From Sphingomonas yantingensis (GTDB taxonomy: Bacteria > Pseudomonadota > Alphaproteobacteria > Sphingomonadales > Sphingomonadaceae), in contig NZ_JACIJJ010000004.1 of NCBI RefSeq assembly GCF_014199325.1, forward strand, positions 186,001 to 250,000: a DNA stretch of 64,000 bases, in the 5' to 3' direction. The translations under genes were made by a program, and so were the position numbers. Below the pieces are notes generated by a model. That model was not told the DNA's origin. It made no database searches and was given only the letters and a program-made list of their open reading frames with translations. Positions within the stretch are counted from its first letter, which is position 1. Each line of letters begins with the position of its first letter. This document shows, piece after piece, positions 1 through 9,202 of the stretch.

Positions 1-422
1 ATGTCGGTGACGTTCCGGATGCCGAACGCGATGGTGTACGCGTCGAAGAAGCGGTCGGGGAATTGCAGCGTCTCGGCGTTGGCTTCGGTCCAGACCAGCC
101 CGTCGATCCCGCGCTTGGCGGCGCGCTCCATGCCGACTTCGAGCATCGCGGGGTTGATGTCGGCAACGGTGATCGACGCGCCCGACGGCACCATGCGGAA
201 CGCGATGTCGCCGGTGCCGCCGGCCATGTCGAGAATGTGCTCGCCGGCGCGCGGCTTCACCCGGCGGACGAACACGTCCTTCCAGACGCGGTGCAGCCCC
301 GCCGACATCGCGTCGTTCATGAGGTCGTAGCGGCCGGCGACGCTCTTGAAGACCTCGCCCACTCGGGCGGTTTTCTCGGCGGGGGCGACGTCTTCGTAGC
401 CGAAGGAGACGGTGTCGGTCAT
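1..422 (-). CDS. ubiE: Ubiquinone/menaquinone C-methyltransferase UbiE (C-terminus beyond window)
   Basis: Reading leftward from the ATG at 422, the protein starts [12 protein letters not shown] and runs off the window edge after about 140 residues, so only the N-terminal half is seen. It is a class I SAM-dependent methyltransferase: the glycine-rich SAM loop [13 protein letters not shown] is present, followed by the acidic VADINPAML strand, and the UbiE-typical [13 protein letters not shown] lies upstream of the loop. The enzyme does the C-methylation step of ubiquinone synthesis. It lies head to head with mutM, with about 80 bases between the start codons. The family call is firm; the missing C-terminus cannot be checked. 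Confidence 0.9.
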   Translation of the reverse strand, partial: MTDTVSFGYEDVAPAEKTARVGEVFKSVAGRYDLMNDAMSAGLHRVWKDVFVRRVKPRAGEHILDMAGGTGDIAFRMVPSGASITVADINPAMLEVGMERAAKRGIDGLVWTEANAETLQFPDRFFDAYTIAFGIRNVTD

Positions 423-501
423 GGCATCGGTCCATGGCGGTAAAGCACGGCGCTGCCAAGCCTTGCGAGGCACGCCCCCGCATCCTAGCTCCAAAGCCTG
501 T

Positions 502-1314
502 ATGCCCGAACTTCCCGAAGTCGAGACGACCGTGCGCGGCCTCGCCCCCGTGCTGCACGGCCGGCGGATCGCGCGCGTGATCGCGAACCGCCCAGACCTG
601 CGCCGTCCGCTGCCCCCCGACCTCGGCCAGCGGCTGACGGGCGCGGTCGTGACGGGGCTGGGGCGGCGGGCGAAATACGGCCTGATCGACACCGACCGCG
701 GCGACACGATGGTCTTCCATCTCGGCATGTCGGGCCGCTGGCGCGTGGACCCGAGCGAGGCGTTGATCCACGACCATCTGGTGATCGAGACCGACGAGGG
801 GCGCACGCTCGCGCTCAACGACCCGCGGCGGTTCGGGTCGATCGATCTGGTGCCCACCGCCGAAGTCGAGGATTGGGGGCCATTCGGCGCGCTGGGGCCC
901 GAGCCGCTGGGCGACTCGTTCGACGCGGCGCATTTGGCAAGCCAATTCGAGAATCGCGTCGCGCCGGCCAAGGCGCTGCTGCTCGACCAGCGCGTCGTCG
1001 CCGGGCTCGGCAATATCTATGTGTGCGAGGCGCTGCACATGGCGGGGATCGCGCCGTCGCGCGCGGGCGGCCGAATCGGCGCCAAGCGCCTCGACCTGCT
1101 CGCCGAATCGGTGCGGTCGGTGCTGCTCGCCGCGATCGAGGCGGGCGGGTCGACGCTTCGCGACTATGCGCGGCCCGACGGCGAACTCGGCTATTTCTCC
1201 AAGCAGTGGCGCGTCTATGGCCGCGAGGGGCAGGCGTGCGAATGCGGAACGATGATTCGCCGCCGCGTGGAGGGTGGGCGATCGACCTTCTGGTGCCCCA
1301 AATGCCAGCGTTGA
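502..1314 (+). CDS. mutM: Formamidopyrimidine-DNA glycosylase (Fpg/MutM)
   Basis: A 270-residue bifunctional DNA glycosylase/AP lyase that removes 8-oxoguanine and ring-opened purines. The ATG at 502 is chosen because the catalytic Pro must follow the initiator Met: the protein begins MPELPEVET, with Pro2 as nucleophile and Glu3 as acid. The conserved Lys is at about residue 58 (RRAKYG). The C-terminus carries the complete zinc finger (CECG, then WCPKCQR). An in-frame extension upstream to 412 is open but would bury Pro2, so it is rejected. Length matches the family. Confidence 0.97.
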   Translation: MPELPEVETTVRGLAPVLHGRRIARVIANRPDLRRPLPPDLGQRLTGAVVTGLGRRAKYGLIDTDRGDTMVFHLGMSGRWRVDPSEALIHDHLVIETDEGRTLALNDPRRFGSIDLVPTAEVEDWGPFGALGPEPLGDSFDAAHLASQFENRVAPAKALLLDQRVVAGLGNIYVCEALHMAGIAPSRAGGRIGAKRLDLLAESVRSVLLAAIEAGGSTLRDYARPDGELGYFSKQWRVYGREGQACECGTMIRRRVEGGRSTFWCPKCQR

Positions 1315-1412
1315 CGGTTGACCGTTTGCGCCGCGCTCGCTAAGGGGCGCGCTTTCCCGAGCGGTGCCGTGCGTGGCGGCGCTCTTCCACATTACAGGTT
1401 TCGAGGACTGGC

Positions 1413-1676
1413 ATGGCGAACACGCCGCAAGCGAAGAAGCGTATCCGTCGTAACGAGCGCCGGGCGGAAGTGAACGGCGCGCGCGTCGGCCGCATCCGCA
1501 CTTTCGTCAAGAAGGCCGAGGCGGCGCTCGCTTCGGGTGACAAGGCGGCGGCGACGGCCGCGATGTCGGCGATGCAGCCGGAACTCGCTCGCGGCGTCGC
1601 CAAGGGCGTCGTCCACAAGAACACCGCGGCGCGCAAGTTCTCGCGCCTGACGAAGCGCCTCGCCGCGCTCGCCTGA
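1413..1676 (+). CDS. rpsT: 30S ribosomal protein S20
   Basis: An 87-residue basic protein starting [17 protein letters not shown], the typical S20 N-terminus, with the TAAR-K-SRL-KRL pattern near the end. S20 is a primary 16S rRNA-binding protein of the small subunit. It sits between mutM and dnaA, an arrangement common in sphingomonads. A well-formed intrinsic terminator follows 25 bases after the stop codon, so rpsT is probably its own transcription unit and dnaA is transcribed separately. Confidence 0.97.
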   Translation: MANTPQAKKRIRRNERRAEVNGARVGRIRTFVKKAEAALASGDKAAATAAMSAMQPELARGVAKGVVHKNTAARKFSRLTKRLAALA

Positions 1677-1700
1677 ACGCAGCTTCGCGCAGGGTTAGAG

Positions 1701-1730
1701 GCCCCGTCGGCATCCGCCGGCGGGGCTTTT
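1701..1730 (+). terminator. Rho-independent terminator of rpsT
   Basis: An 11-bp GC-rich stem (1701-1711 with 1716-1726, one mismatch) closes a 4-base loop and is followed directly by TTTT at 1727-1730. It lies 25 bases downstream of rpsT on the same strand. Confidence 0.85.
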
Positions 1731-2091
1731 CGCGTGTCCGGGCACCCGAAATGGTGAACGAATCGGAAGGCACGGAAATCCGGCGAGTCGAGCGGCGGCG
1801 TTCGCGCCGAAGCCTCTATAAAACCTAGCAAGAACAGAGGCATAAGAGACATTCCGACGCGACCCCGCGGGTTTGCACGTCAAGCCTTTTATATTTCAAT
1901 TTGTTGACCGCCGGGCCTTGATCGATCCCCGTCAGGCTTCCAAAACGGTCTTCCCGCTGCGCTGTCATGTGCATCCCCGGCCCCGGCCGGAAAGCGGGAC
2001 TGCCGGGTTCCGCGAATCCGGCGGGGGGCAACCGATCGCTGGTTTTAATGCTGGGCCGCAAGACACCCGTCCTGCGGAACGAGGGAGAATT
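1731..2091. other. dnaA leader region; no gene seen
   Basis: About 360 bases between the rpsT terminator and dnaA. The dnaA reading frame stays open upstream to 1873, but that extension has no family-like sequence. AT-rich patches occur (CTATAAAACC near 1816, TTTATATTTC near 1888), and any dnaA promoter should lie here. I see no match to the 9-base DnaA box TTATNCACA on either strand, so there is no support for an origin in this gap. Confidence 0.5.
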
Positions 2092-3531
2092 GTGCGCGTG
2101 CACGGCAACGAACCGCTTCGATCCACACCGACTATCGTCGATGCCTGGGACCGGGTGCGCCGCAATCTGCGCAGCCAGTCGGGCGCGAAGGTCTTCGACC
2201 AGTGGCTGAAGCCCGCGGTGCTCGCCGCCGGTTCGGATGACGAGACCGTGCGCATTGGCCTGCCGTCGCCGTTCATGACCAATTACGTGAAGAGCCATTT
2301 CGGCGACCGTTTGCGCCTCGAATTCCGGCAGGCGATGCCGAGCGTGCGCAGCGTCGTCGTCGAAACCTCGACCAATGCGATGGCACCCGCCGCGATCGCT
2401 AACGACGAATCGCCCGTGATCACCGCCGCCCCCGCGCCGACCCCGCGCGTGTTGAGCGCCGAGCGCCCGATCGCTGCCGCGCCGGCCAAGCCGCTGCGCG
2501 AGGGCGAGCGATTCGCGTTCGACCCGCGCTTCACCTTCGACCGATTCGTGCCCGACGCCACCAACCAGGTCGCGTTCAACGCCGCCCGGCTGCTCGCGGC
2601 GGAGGGACCGGTGCGGTTCAGCCCGCTCTACCTTCACGGCGCGACGGGGCAGGGCAAGACACACCTGGCCCACGCGATCGGCCACGCCTTCCTCGAGGCC
2701 CACCCGGCCGGCACCGCGATCTACATGCCCGCCGAGCGGTTCATGTTCGAGTTCGTGAAGGCAGTGCGCGAGCGCGACACCTTTGCGTTCAAGGCGCGAC
2801 TGCGCAGCGTCGACCTGCTCGTCATCGACGACCTGCAGTTCATCGCCGGCAAGGATTCGACGCAGGAGGAATGCTTCCACACCGTCAACGAATTCATGAC
2901 GATGGGGAAGCGGCTGGTCATCTGTGCCGACCGCAGCCCGCGGATGCTGGAGGGGATCGACCCCAAGCTGGTCGGCCGGCTCGCCTCGGGCCTGGTCGCC
3001 GACATCCGGCCGCCCGAATATGCGCTCCGGCGGGCTATACTGGCTGCCAAGGTGGCCGAGATGCCGCAGGTCGGCGTGCCCGACGAAGTGCTCGAACTGC
3101 TGGCGATGCGGATTACCGCGAACATCCGCGAGCTGGAGGGGGCGCTCAACCGCCTCGTCGCCTATGCGCAGCTGATCGGGGAGGCGGTGACGATGGACTT
3201 CGCGCTCCAGACGCTGGGCGAGGTGCTGAAGGGTCCGCAGCGCCGCATTACCATAGACGAGATCCAGAAGGCAGTGTCGGCGCATTTCGAGGTGAAGCAG
3301 CTCGACCTGGTCTCCGAACGCCGCGCGGTCGCGATCGCGCGGCCGCGGCAGATCGCGATGTACCTCGCCAAGAAGCTGACGACGCGCAGCCTGCCCGAGA
3401 TCGGCCGCAAGTTCGGCAACCGCGACCATTCGACCGTCATTCACGCGGTCAAGCGGATCGAGGAACTGCGCGACAAGGACCGCGAGATCGACACCGCGGT
3501 TCGCGGGCTGCTGCGCCAGCTCGAGGGATAG
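2092..3531 (+). CDS. dnaA: Chromosomal replication initiator protein DnaA
   Basis: A 479-residue AAA+ initiator that binds DnaA boxes and opens the origin. The GTG at 2092 is preferred: GAGGGA lies 6 bases upstream and the protein then begins (M)RVHGNEP with domain I at once (VDAWDRVRRNLR). After a variable Ala/Pro linker comes the AAA+ core, with Walker A GATGQGKTHL at about residues 183-192 and Walker B LLVIDDLQF at about 243. The C-terminal helix-turn-helix carries the DnaA signature (RKFGNRDHSTVIHAVKRIE). The Walker A loop differs from the frequent GGVGLGKTHL form but keeps GKT. The longer open frame from 1873 is unlikely to be translated. Confidence 0.96.
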   Translation: MRVHGNEPLRSTPTIVDAWDRVRRNLRSQSGAKVFDQWLKPAVLAAGSDDETVRIGLPSPFMTNYVKSHFGDRLRLEFRQAMPSVRSVVVETSTNAMAPAAIANDESPVITAAPAPTPRVLSAERPIAAAPAKPLREGERFAFDPRFTFDRFVPDATNQVAFNAARLLAAEGPVRFSPLYLHGATGQGKTHLAHAIGHAFLEAHPAGTAIYMPAERFMFEFVKAVRERDTFAFKARLRSVDLLVIDDLQFIAGKDSTQEECFHTVNEFMTMGKRLVICADRSPRMLEGIDPKLVGRLASGLVADIRPPEYALRRAILAAKVAEMPQVGVPDEVLELLAMRITANIRELEGALNRLVAYAQLIGEAVTMDFALQTLGEVLKGPQRRITIDEIQKAVSAHFEVKQLDLVSERRAVAIARPRQIAMYLAKKLTTRSLPEIGRKFGNRDHSTVIHAVKRIEELRDKDREIDTAVRGLLRQLEG

Positions 3532-3598
3532 GACCGCTTGTCAATGCGTTGACCTCGGCATAGCCTGTGCAGACACAGGTGTCTTGCTGGAGGTCGTC

Positions 3599-3910
3599 AT
3601 GCGTTACGCGTTGATCGGACTGGTTGCTCTTGGCATTTCGGGGGCCGCTTGGGCCCAGATTTCACCGCAGGTCACGCCGGGCATGGCATCGGGCGCGGGC
3701 TTGCCGGCGGTCGGCAACAATTTCGGGCACGATCCCGATCCGCGCATCCGTGCGTCGAGTCAGGAAGAATATCAGCGCCTCCGCCGCGACCGGATCAACC
3801 GCATCCTCGCCGCCAATCCGAATGCCGAGGCCGAGCTGCGCGCACTGCCCACGCGCGAGGCGCGCGTCGCCTATTTCCGGAAACTGGACAAGGCGACGCC
3901 GCGCTACTGA
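3599..3910 (+). CDS. Small secreted protein of unknown function
   Basis: 103 residues. The ATG at 3599 has GGAGG five bases upstream. The first 20 residues (MRYALIGLVALGISGAAWAQ) form a clear Sec signal peptide with an AWA-Q cleavage site. The mature part is short, polar and rich in Arg, Asn and Ala, with an ASSQEEYQRLRRDRINRIL segment that looks helical. I recognise no enzymatic motif. It stands alone between dnaA and the convergent trpS. Confidence 0.75.
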   Translation: MRYALIGLVALGISGAAWAQISPQVTPGMASGAGLPAVGNNFGHDPDPRIRASSQEEYQRLRRDRINRILAANPNAEAELRALPTREARVAYFRKLDKATPRY

Positions 3911-3913
3911 CGC

Positions 3914-3944
3914 GATGGGGCTTCAGTCGACCTGAAGTCCCATC
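3914..3944. terminator. Hairpin at convergent trpS / small-protein ends
   Basis: A 13-bp stem with one G-U pair (3914-3926 with 3932-3944) and a 5-base loop. It begins 3 bases after the secreted-protein stop and includes the trpS stop codon. There is no T-tract on either side, so it is a candidate bidirectional terminator or mRNA-end stabiliser only. Confidence 0.5.
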
Positions 3945-4930
3945 GAATCCTGTGCTGCGCGCAGCGTCGGGGCGGCGAGCGCTTGCGCCTTGGCCGCGCC
4001 CTTGCGGAGCAGCGCCGCCACCTCGCCGCGATCGGCGAGCAGCGCGGTGAGCTTGTCGCGAATCGGGCCGATTTTGGCGACAGTGAGATCGGCCAGGCGC
4101 GGCTTGAACGCGCCGAAGCCTTGGCCGGTGAACTCGGCGAGTACATCGGCGGGCGTGCGCCCTTCAAGCGCGGCATAGATCGTCACGAGGTTTCGCGCCT
4201 CGGGCCGATCCGCCAGCCCCTCGATCGTCTCGGGCAGCGGCTCGGGGTCGGTCTTGGCCTTCTTCACCTTGCTGGCGATCAGGTCATCCTCGTCGATCAG
4301 GTTGATGCGGCTCATGTCGCTGGGGTCGGACTTCGACATCTTTGCCGTCCCGTCGCGCAGGCTCATGATTCGCGGTGCCTCGGCCGGGATGATCGGCTCT
4401 GGCAGGGGGAAGAGCTCGACATTGAAGTCGAGGTTGAACTTGGTGGCGATATCGCGGGCCAGCTCCAGATGCTGCTTCTGGTCCTCGCCCACGGGCACGT
4501 GCGTCGCCTGGTACACCAGCACATCGGCGGCCTGGAGCACGGGATAGGTGAACAGGCCGACGCTGGCGCCCTCGCGGTTCTTGCCCGCCTTGTCCTTCCA
4601 CTGGGTCATGCGGTTGAGCCAGCCCATGCGGGCGGTGCCGCCGAGCAGCCAGCAAAGCTCAGAATGCGCGGGGACGCGCGCCTGGTTGAACAGGATCGCG
4701 CGGTCGGTGTCGATGCCCGCCGCCATCAGCGTCGCCGCCATCTCGATCGTCGCGGACGCGAGGCTGGCCGGCTCCTGATGCAGCGTCAGCGCGTGCAGGT
4801 CGGCGAGGAAGAACAGGCAGTCGTCGCTTGGGCCCATCGCGTCCTGCATCGCGACCCAATTGCGGATCGCGCCCAGATAATTGCCGAGGTGCAGGTTGCC
4901 GGTGGTCTGAATGCCCGAGACGATACGCAT
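3923..4930 (-). CDS. trpS: Tryptophanyl-tRNA synthetase
   Basis: A 335-residue class I aminoacyl-tRNA synthetase that charges tRNA-Trp in the cytoplasm. The ATG at 4930 gives the expected N-terminus MRIVSGIQTTGNLHLGNYLG, which contains the HIGH-type motif (HLGN). The KMSKS loop is present as AKMSKSDPSDMSRINL. The longer open frame upstream overlaps murJ and is rejected. It begins 10 bases after the murJ stop and is probably the last gene of a secB-murJ-trpS unit. Its cognate tRNA-Trp gene also lies in this window, at 27.2 kb. Confidence 0.96.
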   Translation of the reverse strand: MRIVSGIQTTGNLHLGNYLGAIRNWVAMQDAMGPSDDCLFFLADLHALTLHQEPASLASATIEMAATLMAAGIDTDRAILFNQARVPAHSELCWLLGGTARMGWLNRMTQWKDKAGKNREGASVGLFTYPVLQAADVLVYQATHVPVGEDQKQHLELARDIATKFNLDFNVELFPLPEPIIPAEAPRIMSLRDGTAKMSKSDPSDMSRINLIDEDDLIASKVKKAKTDPEPLPETIEGLADRPEARNLVTIYAALEGRTPADVLAEFTGQGFGAFKPRLADLTVAKIGPIRDKLTALLADRGEVAALLRKGAAKAQALAAPTLRAAQDSMGLQVD

Positions 4931-4940
4931 GGGGTAAGTC

Positions 4941-6509
4941 CTAGTCGGTGGAACGGCGGCGGATAAGCGCCTTGATGTCGGCGGGACGGAATGCGCCCGT
5001 CGCGAAACAGGCGATCGCATAGATCGCAACGCCGATCCCGACCAGTACGGCAAGGGCGGGCAGCGTCGTGAGCAGCGACCCCTGGGTGTAGGGCGCGAAC
5101 CACGGCTTGATGAAATACAGCGCACCGCCCATCGCCAGCGCGGCGATCGTCAGCCGGGGGATGCGCCGGCGAAGCTGCGCGTCGGCGGCGAAATGCCCGC
5201 GCTTCTTCAGCGTCGAATAGAGCATCGCCACATTGAGGCTGGACGACAGCGCAGTCGACAGCGCCGATCCGATCACGCCGACCGAGGGGATCAGCACGAG
5301 ATTGCCGACGATGTTGACGAGAATCGACAGCATCGCGAGCCGCACCGGCGTTTTCGTGTCCGCGCGGGCATAGAAGCCGGGCGTCAGGACCTTGACCAGC
5401 ACGTAGGAGGGCAGGCCGATCGAAAAGGCCGAGAGCACCCAGCCGGTACGGATCGTGTCGGTCGCATCGAACTGGCCGCGCTGGAACAGGCCCTGCACGA
5501 TCGGCTCGGCGGCAAAGACGAAGGCGGCGGCAGCGGGGAGGGTGAGGAACAGCGCCAGCTCGATCCCGCGGTTCTGCGTCTCCATCGCCTGTGCCTCGTT
5601 GCCCTTGCGAAGGAGGCGGGTGACCGTGGGGAGCAGGATGGTGCCGAGGCCGATGCCGATCATGCCGAGCGGCAGCTGGTTGACGCGGTCGGCGTAATTG
5701 ATGGCGGAGATCGAGCCCTCGGCCAGCAGCCAGCCGGCGAGCGCGGTCGAGATGGCGAGGTTGATCTGCGCCGCTCCCGCGCCCGCGGCGGCGGGGATGA
5801 TGAGCTTCAGCAGCCGCTTCACGTCGTCATCGACGCGCGGCAGCTTGAGGCGCAGCTTCACGCCCGCGCGACGGCAGGCGAGTACCAGCCAGCCGAGCTG
5901 CAGCGCACCGCCCGCGGTGACGGCCCAGGCCTGCACCCGCGCGGTTTCGTACGGGTCGCCGTGGAGGAACCAGAGGGCGCTCACCATCGAGATGTTGAGC
6001 AGGATCGGCGCCGCCGCATTGACCCAGAAACGGTCGAGCGAATTGAGGATACCGCCGAGCAGCGAGGCGAGCGAGATGAGGAAGAGATAGGGAATCGTGA
6101 TCCGCGACAGCGTGACCGCAAACGCGAAGTCGCTGGGGGAGGGCTGTTGCCGCGTGAACCCGCCCGCCAGCACCCAGGTCAGCGGCCAAGCGGCGAGGAT
6201 CATCGCGATCGTCATGCCCATGAGGATCGGGAACAGCCACGCCAGCGCGCGTTCAGCAAAGGCGATGGCGGGAGCGAGGTCGCCGTCTTCGCCCACCCTC
6301 TGGTTAAACAGAGGAATGAACGCCGCGGCGAACGCCCCTTCCGCGAACAGCGCGCGGAACATGTTGGGCAGGCGGAAGGCGACGAAGAAGGCGTCGGACG
6401 CGAAGCTCGCGCCGATATACGCCGCTTGAAGCGTGTCGCGCACCAGCGCGAGCACACGGCTGGCCAGCGTCAGGCCGCCGACCGATCCCAGCGCGCGGAC
6501 GAGGTTCAT
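4941..6509 (-). CDS. murJ: Lipid II flippase MurJ
   Basis: A 522-residue polytopic inner-membrane protein of the MOP superfamily that flips lipid II for peptidoglycan synthesis. It starts MNLVRALGSVGGLTLASRVL, followed by the MurJ-typical RLPNMFRALFAEGAFAAAF segment. Hydrophobic stretches repeat along the whole length, consistent with about 14 membrane helices. It starts 33 bases after the secB stop and is followed closely by trpS. A 626-residue open frame on the opposite strand is a codon-bias shadow. Confidence 0.95.
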   Translation of the reverse strand: MNLVRALGSVGGLTLASRVLALVRDTLQAAYIGASFASDAFFVAFRLPNMFRALFAEGAFAAAFIPLFNQRVGEDGDLAPAIAFAERALAWLFPILMGMTIAMILAAWPLTWVLAGGFTRQQPSPSDFAFAVTLSRITIPYLFLISLASLLGGILNSLDRFWVNAAAPILLNISMVSALWFLHGDPYETARVQAWAVTAGGALQLGWLVLACRRAGVKLRLKLPRVDDDVKRLLKLIIPAAAGAGAAQINLAISTALAGWLLAEGSISAINYADRVNQLPLGMIGIGLGTILLPTVTRLLRKGNEAQAMETQNRGIELALFLTLPAAAAFVFAAEPIVQGLFQRGQFDATDTIRTGWVLSAFSIGLPSYVLVKVLTPGFYARADTKTPVRLAMLSILVNIVGNLVLIPSVGVIGSALSTALSSSLNVAMLYSTLKKRGHFAADAQLRRRIPRLTIAALAMGGALYFIKPWFAPYTQGSLLTTLPALAVLVGIGVAIYAIACFATGAFRPADIKALIRRRSTD

Positions 6510-6542
6510 GGTTTCACTCGCACCCGCGCGCCGGCCGGTTCG

Positions 6543-7055
6543 TCAGGCGTTGCCGATTTCGCCGCTGATCTCGCCCTGTTCGGCGGCGGCCTGCGCCTGC
6601 GCGAAATAGAGCGCGCCGAAGTCGATCGGCTCGAGAAGGAGCGGCGGGAAGCCGCCGTCGCGAACCGCATCGGCCAGCACGCGGCGCGCAAAGGGGAACA
6701 GGATTCGCGGCGCTTCGCCCAGCAGGAACGGCTGGAGATGCTCGTCGGGGATGTTACGCAGTCCGAACAGGCCGGCATAGCTGAGCTCGCACAGGTACAT
6801 GACGCGGCCGTCGACCTCGCCGCGGGCCTCGACCTTCAGCACGACCTCGTGCACGTCCTCGCCCACCTGCGTCGCGCCGATGTTGAACTGGACGTCGAGT
6901 TTGGGCGCGCCCTGCGACTGATAGATGGCGGGGGCGTTCGGGTTCTCGAACGACAGGTCCTTGACGTACTGCGACAGGACGTTGGCGGCGGGCGCATCGT
7001 CCACGCCGTTGGGAAGGGGCGCGCTCGCGTCGAAGCCCTGGTCTTGCTCGTCCAT
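6543..7055 (-). CDS. secB: Protein-export chaperone SecB
   Basis: About 170 residues. It keeps unfolded preproteins export-competent and hands them to SecA. The core matches SecB: YVKDLSFENPNAP, then KLDVQFNIGATQ, YLCELSYAGLFGLRNIP and LFPFARRVLADAVRDGGFPPL. Two adjacent ATGs lie at 7058 and 7055; 7055 sits better spaced from the GAGGA upstream. It is the first gene of a secB-murJ-trpS leftward set, divergent from the Tim44-like gene. Confidence 0.95.
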   Translation of the reverse strand: MDEQDQGFDASAPLPNGVDDAPAANVLSQYVKDLSFENPNAPAIYQSQGAPKLDVQFNIGATQVGEDVHEVVLKVEARGEVDGRVMYLCELSYAGLFGLRNIPDEHLQPFLLGEAPRILFPFARRVLADAVRDGGFPPLLLEPIDFGALYFAQAQAAAEQGEISGEIGNA

Positions 7056-7227
7056 CATATCCTCGTCGAATAAGGCCGGGGCCGGCAATCGTCGCTACCC
7101 CCGCGAAAGCGCGGCGACTAGCAGCGGGAACGGACCAGTTCAACGATGGGTTAAGGGCGGGTGCCGGGATCGTTTGAATCCGGCGCGCCACGCGCCTATG
7201 TTGGACGCCTAATCTATCGGAGGTCCG

Positions 7228-7878
7228 GTGCTTCTATACGTCATCGTCCTGGCCATGATCGCGGGTTTCCTCGCGCTGCGGCTCTATTCGGTCCTGGGCA
7301 AGCGGACGGGGCATCACCAACCGCTGCCCAAGCCGGCCGAGGATGGCGCGTCGATCGCCCGGCCGCAGCCGCGCACGATCGATGCCGAGCCCGCCCCGCG
7401 AGAGGCGGCGACCCGGTCGATCGAGGGGCGCGCCGAACAGGGCGTGCGCGCAATCGTCGGTGCCGATTCGAACTTCGACGTCGCCCAGTTCCTCGACGGT
7501 GCGAAGGGCGCGTACCGCATGATCCTCGAGGCCTTCTGGAAGGGTGATCGCGACACGCTCGACTGGCTGACCGAACCCGATGTGAAGGCGGCGTTCGCCG
7601 GCGCGATCGACGCTCGCGAGGCCGAGGGGCAGACGCTGGAAAACCGGCTTGTCTCGATCGAGCGCGCGGTAATCTCGGACGCCGCGCTCGAGGGGCAGAC
7701 TGCGCGGATCACGGTTCGGTTCGATGCAGATATCGCCGCGGTGACGCGCGACAGCGAGGGGAACGTCGTCGCCGGCTCTCTGACCGACGCGGTCGAGACG
7801 CACGACGTCTGGACGTTCGTGCGCCGCCTACGTAGCGACGATCCGAACTGGAAGCTCGCCGAAACCGACGAAGCCTGA
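7228..7878 (+). CDS. Tim44/TimA-like membrane-anchored protein
   Basis: 216 residues from a GTG at 7228 with CGGAGG five bases upstream. One N-terminal membrane helix (LLYVIVLAMIAGFLALRLYSVLG) is followed by a charged linker and a C-terminal Tim44-like alpha/beta domain (residues about 90-215, containing FLDGAKGAYRMILEAFWKGD). It diverges from secB, and mltA follows 10 bases after the stop. The family includes mitochondrial Tim44 and alphaproteobacterial homologues linked to the cell envelope. The exact role here is unknown. Confidence 0.85.
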   Translation: MLLYVIVLAMIAGFLALRLYSVLGKRTGHHQPLPKPAEDGASIARPQPRTIDAEPAPREAATRSIEGRAEQGVRAIVGADSNFDVAQFLDGAKGAYRMILEAFWKGDRDTLDWLTEPDVKAAFAGAIDAREAEGQTLENRLVSIERAVISDAALEGQTARITVRFDADIAAVTRDSEGNVVAGSLTDAVETHDVWTFVRRLRSDDPNWKLAETDEA

Positions 7879-7888
7879 AAGGGACCTG

Positions 7889-9202
7889 ATGCGCGCTTGG
7901 GGGGCGCGGCGCGTCGGCGTCGCAGTCATGCCACTGTTGCTGGCTAGCGCGTGCTCGAACGCGATCGTGCCCGCCGGCATCGATCGCGGCGCGCCGCCAC
8001 CGCAGCGACCGCGTGCGGCTCAGTCGTCGCCCGTCAGCCCGAGTGCGACCCGATACACGCCGGGCGTAAAGCTCGGCACGCCGGCCACACCGATGCCCGC
8101 AACTCCCGCTGCCGCAGCGCCCGCTGACGCGACAAGCGCCGTCGCGGCGGGTTGGGTCGCCGGGCCGTCGATCGCCTCGCTGCCGATCGATGCTGCCGCG
8201 GCGCAGCGGGCGCTGGCGGCGTTCCGCCTTTCCTGCGCATCCCTTCAGAAACGGGTCGACGCCACGGGGCTGACTCAGGGGGCCGACTGGGCGCCCGCCT
8301 GTGTCGCGGCGGGGCAGGCTGGCGACGCCCTCGGCTTTTTCCGGCAGCAGTTCGAGACGGTGCAGATCGCTGACGGCCGCGCCTTCGCTACCGGCTATTA
8401 CGAGCCGGAGATTCGGGGCAGCCGTACGCGCCGCGCGGGGTACGAGACGCCGATCTACGGCGTGCCCAGGGATCTGGTCGAAGTCGACCTGACCCTGTTC
8501 GCCACCGACCTTGCCGGTCGCAAGATCCGCGGGCGGGTCGAGGGCAATCGCTTCGTCCCCTATTTCGACCGGACGGAGATCGAGAACGGCGCGCTGGCGG
8601 GCAAGGCGCCGGTGATCGCCTACGCCGCCGATCCGGTCGAGCTGTTCTTCCTTCAGGTCCAGGGTTCGGGCCGCCTGCACCTGCCCGACGGCGGCGTGAT
8701 GCGGATCGGCTATGCCAGCCAGAACGGCCGCGCCTATACCGGCATCGGCGCGCTGATGCGCGACCGCGGCCTCGTCCAGCCGGGGCAAGCATCGATGCAG
8801 GGGATCATGGCCTATCTGCGCGCCAAACCGGCCGAGGGGCAGGCGCTGATGCGCGAGAACAAGAGCTACGTCTTTTTCCGTGAACTGACCGGACCGGGGC
8901 CGCTTGGCGCGATGGGCGTGCCGGTTACCGCGAACGGCAGCGTCGCTGCGGACCCGCGCTTCGTGCCGCTGGGCGCGCCGGTCTTCCTCTCGCTCGACCG
9001 GGCGGAGGCGAGCGGGTTGTGGGTCGCGCAGGACACCGGCGGCGCGATCAAGGGAGCCAACCGCTTCGACACCTTCTGGGGCGCGGGCGAGGATGCGCGT
9101 GCGTTTGCGGGCGGCCTGACCGCGCGCGGGACCGCGTTCCTCCTGGTGCCGCGCGGCACGCTTGCGAAGCTGGGCAATGGTCGGGCGCCGGCTTGGCCCT
9201 GA
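7889..9202 (+). CDS. mltA: Membrane-bound lytic murein transglycosylase A
   Basis: 437 residues. MltA cleaves the MurNAc-GlcNAc bond of peptidoglycan, leaving a 1,6-anhydro end. The signal peptide ends in the lipobox LASAC with Cys22 as lipidation site, so the protein is probably an outer-membrane lipoprotein. A Pro/Ala-rich linker (to about residue 90) is followed by the MltA domain (ATGYYEPEIRGSRTRR; VQGSGRLHLPDGGVMRIGY) and a C-terminal 3D domain with the acidic VAQDTGGAIKGANRFD motif. GGGA lies just upstream of the ATG. Confidence 0.94.
   Translation: MRAWGARRVGVAVMPLLLASACSNAIVPAGIDRGAPPPQRPRAAQSSPVSPSATRYTPGVKLGTPATPMPATPAAAAPADATSAVAAGWVAGPSIASLPIDAAAAQRALAAFRLSCASLQKRVDATGLTQGADWAPACVAAGQAGDALGFFRQQFETVQIADGRAFATGYYEPEIRGSRTRRAGYETPIYGVPRDLVEVDLTLFATDLAGRKIRGRVEGNRFVPYFDRTEIENGALAGKAPVIAYAADPVELFFLQVQGSGRLHLPDGGVMRIGYASQNGRAYTGIGALMRDRGLVQPGQASMQGIMAYLRAKPAEGQALMRENKSYVFFRELTGPGPLGAMGVPVTANGSVAADPRFVPLGAPVFLSLDRAEASGLWVAQDTGGAIKGANRFDTFWGAGEDARAFAGGLTARGTAFLLVPRGTLAKLGNGRAPAWP

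Noticed and set aside
1873-2091. N-terminal extension of dnaA to 1873
   Set aside because: The extra 73 residues are low-complexity and unlike DnaA domain I, which begins right after the GTG at 2092 with a good ribosome binding site.
1731-2091. Replication origin next to dnaA
   Set aside because: No DnaA boxes or AT-rich repeat array are seen on either strand. Alphaproteobacterial origins are often elsewhere.
5193-7073. 626-residue plus-strand frame across murJ and secB
   Set aside because: Antisense to two well-supported genes, with shadow-type composition and no recognisable domain.
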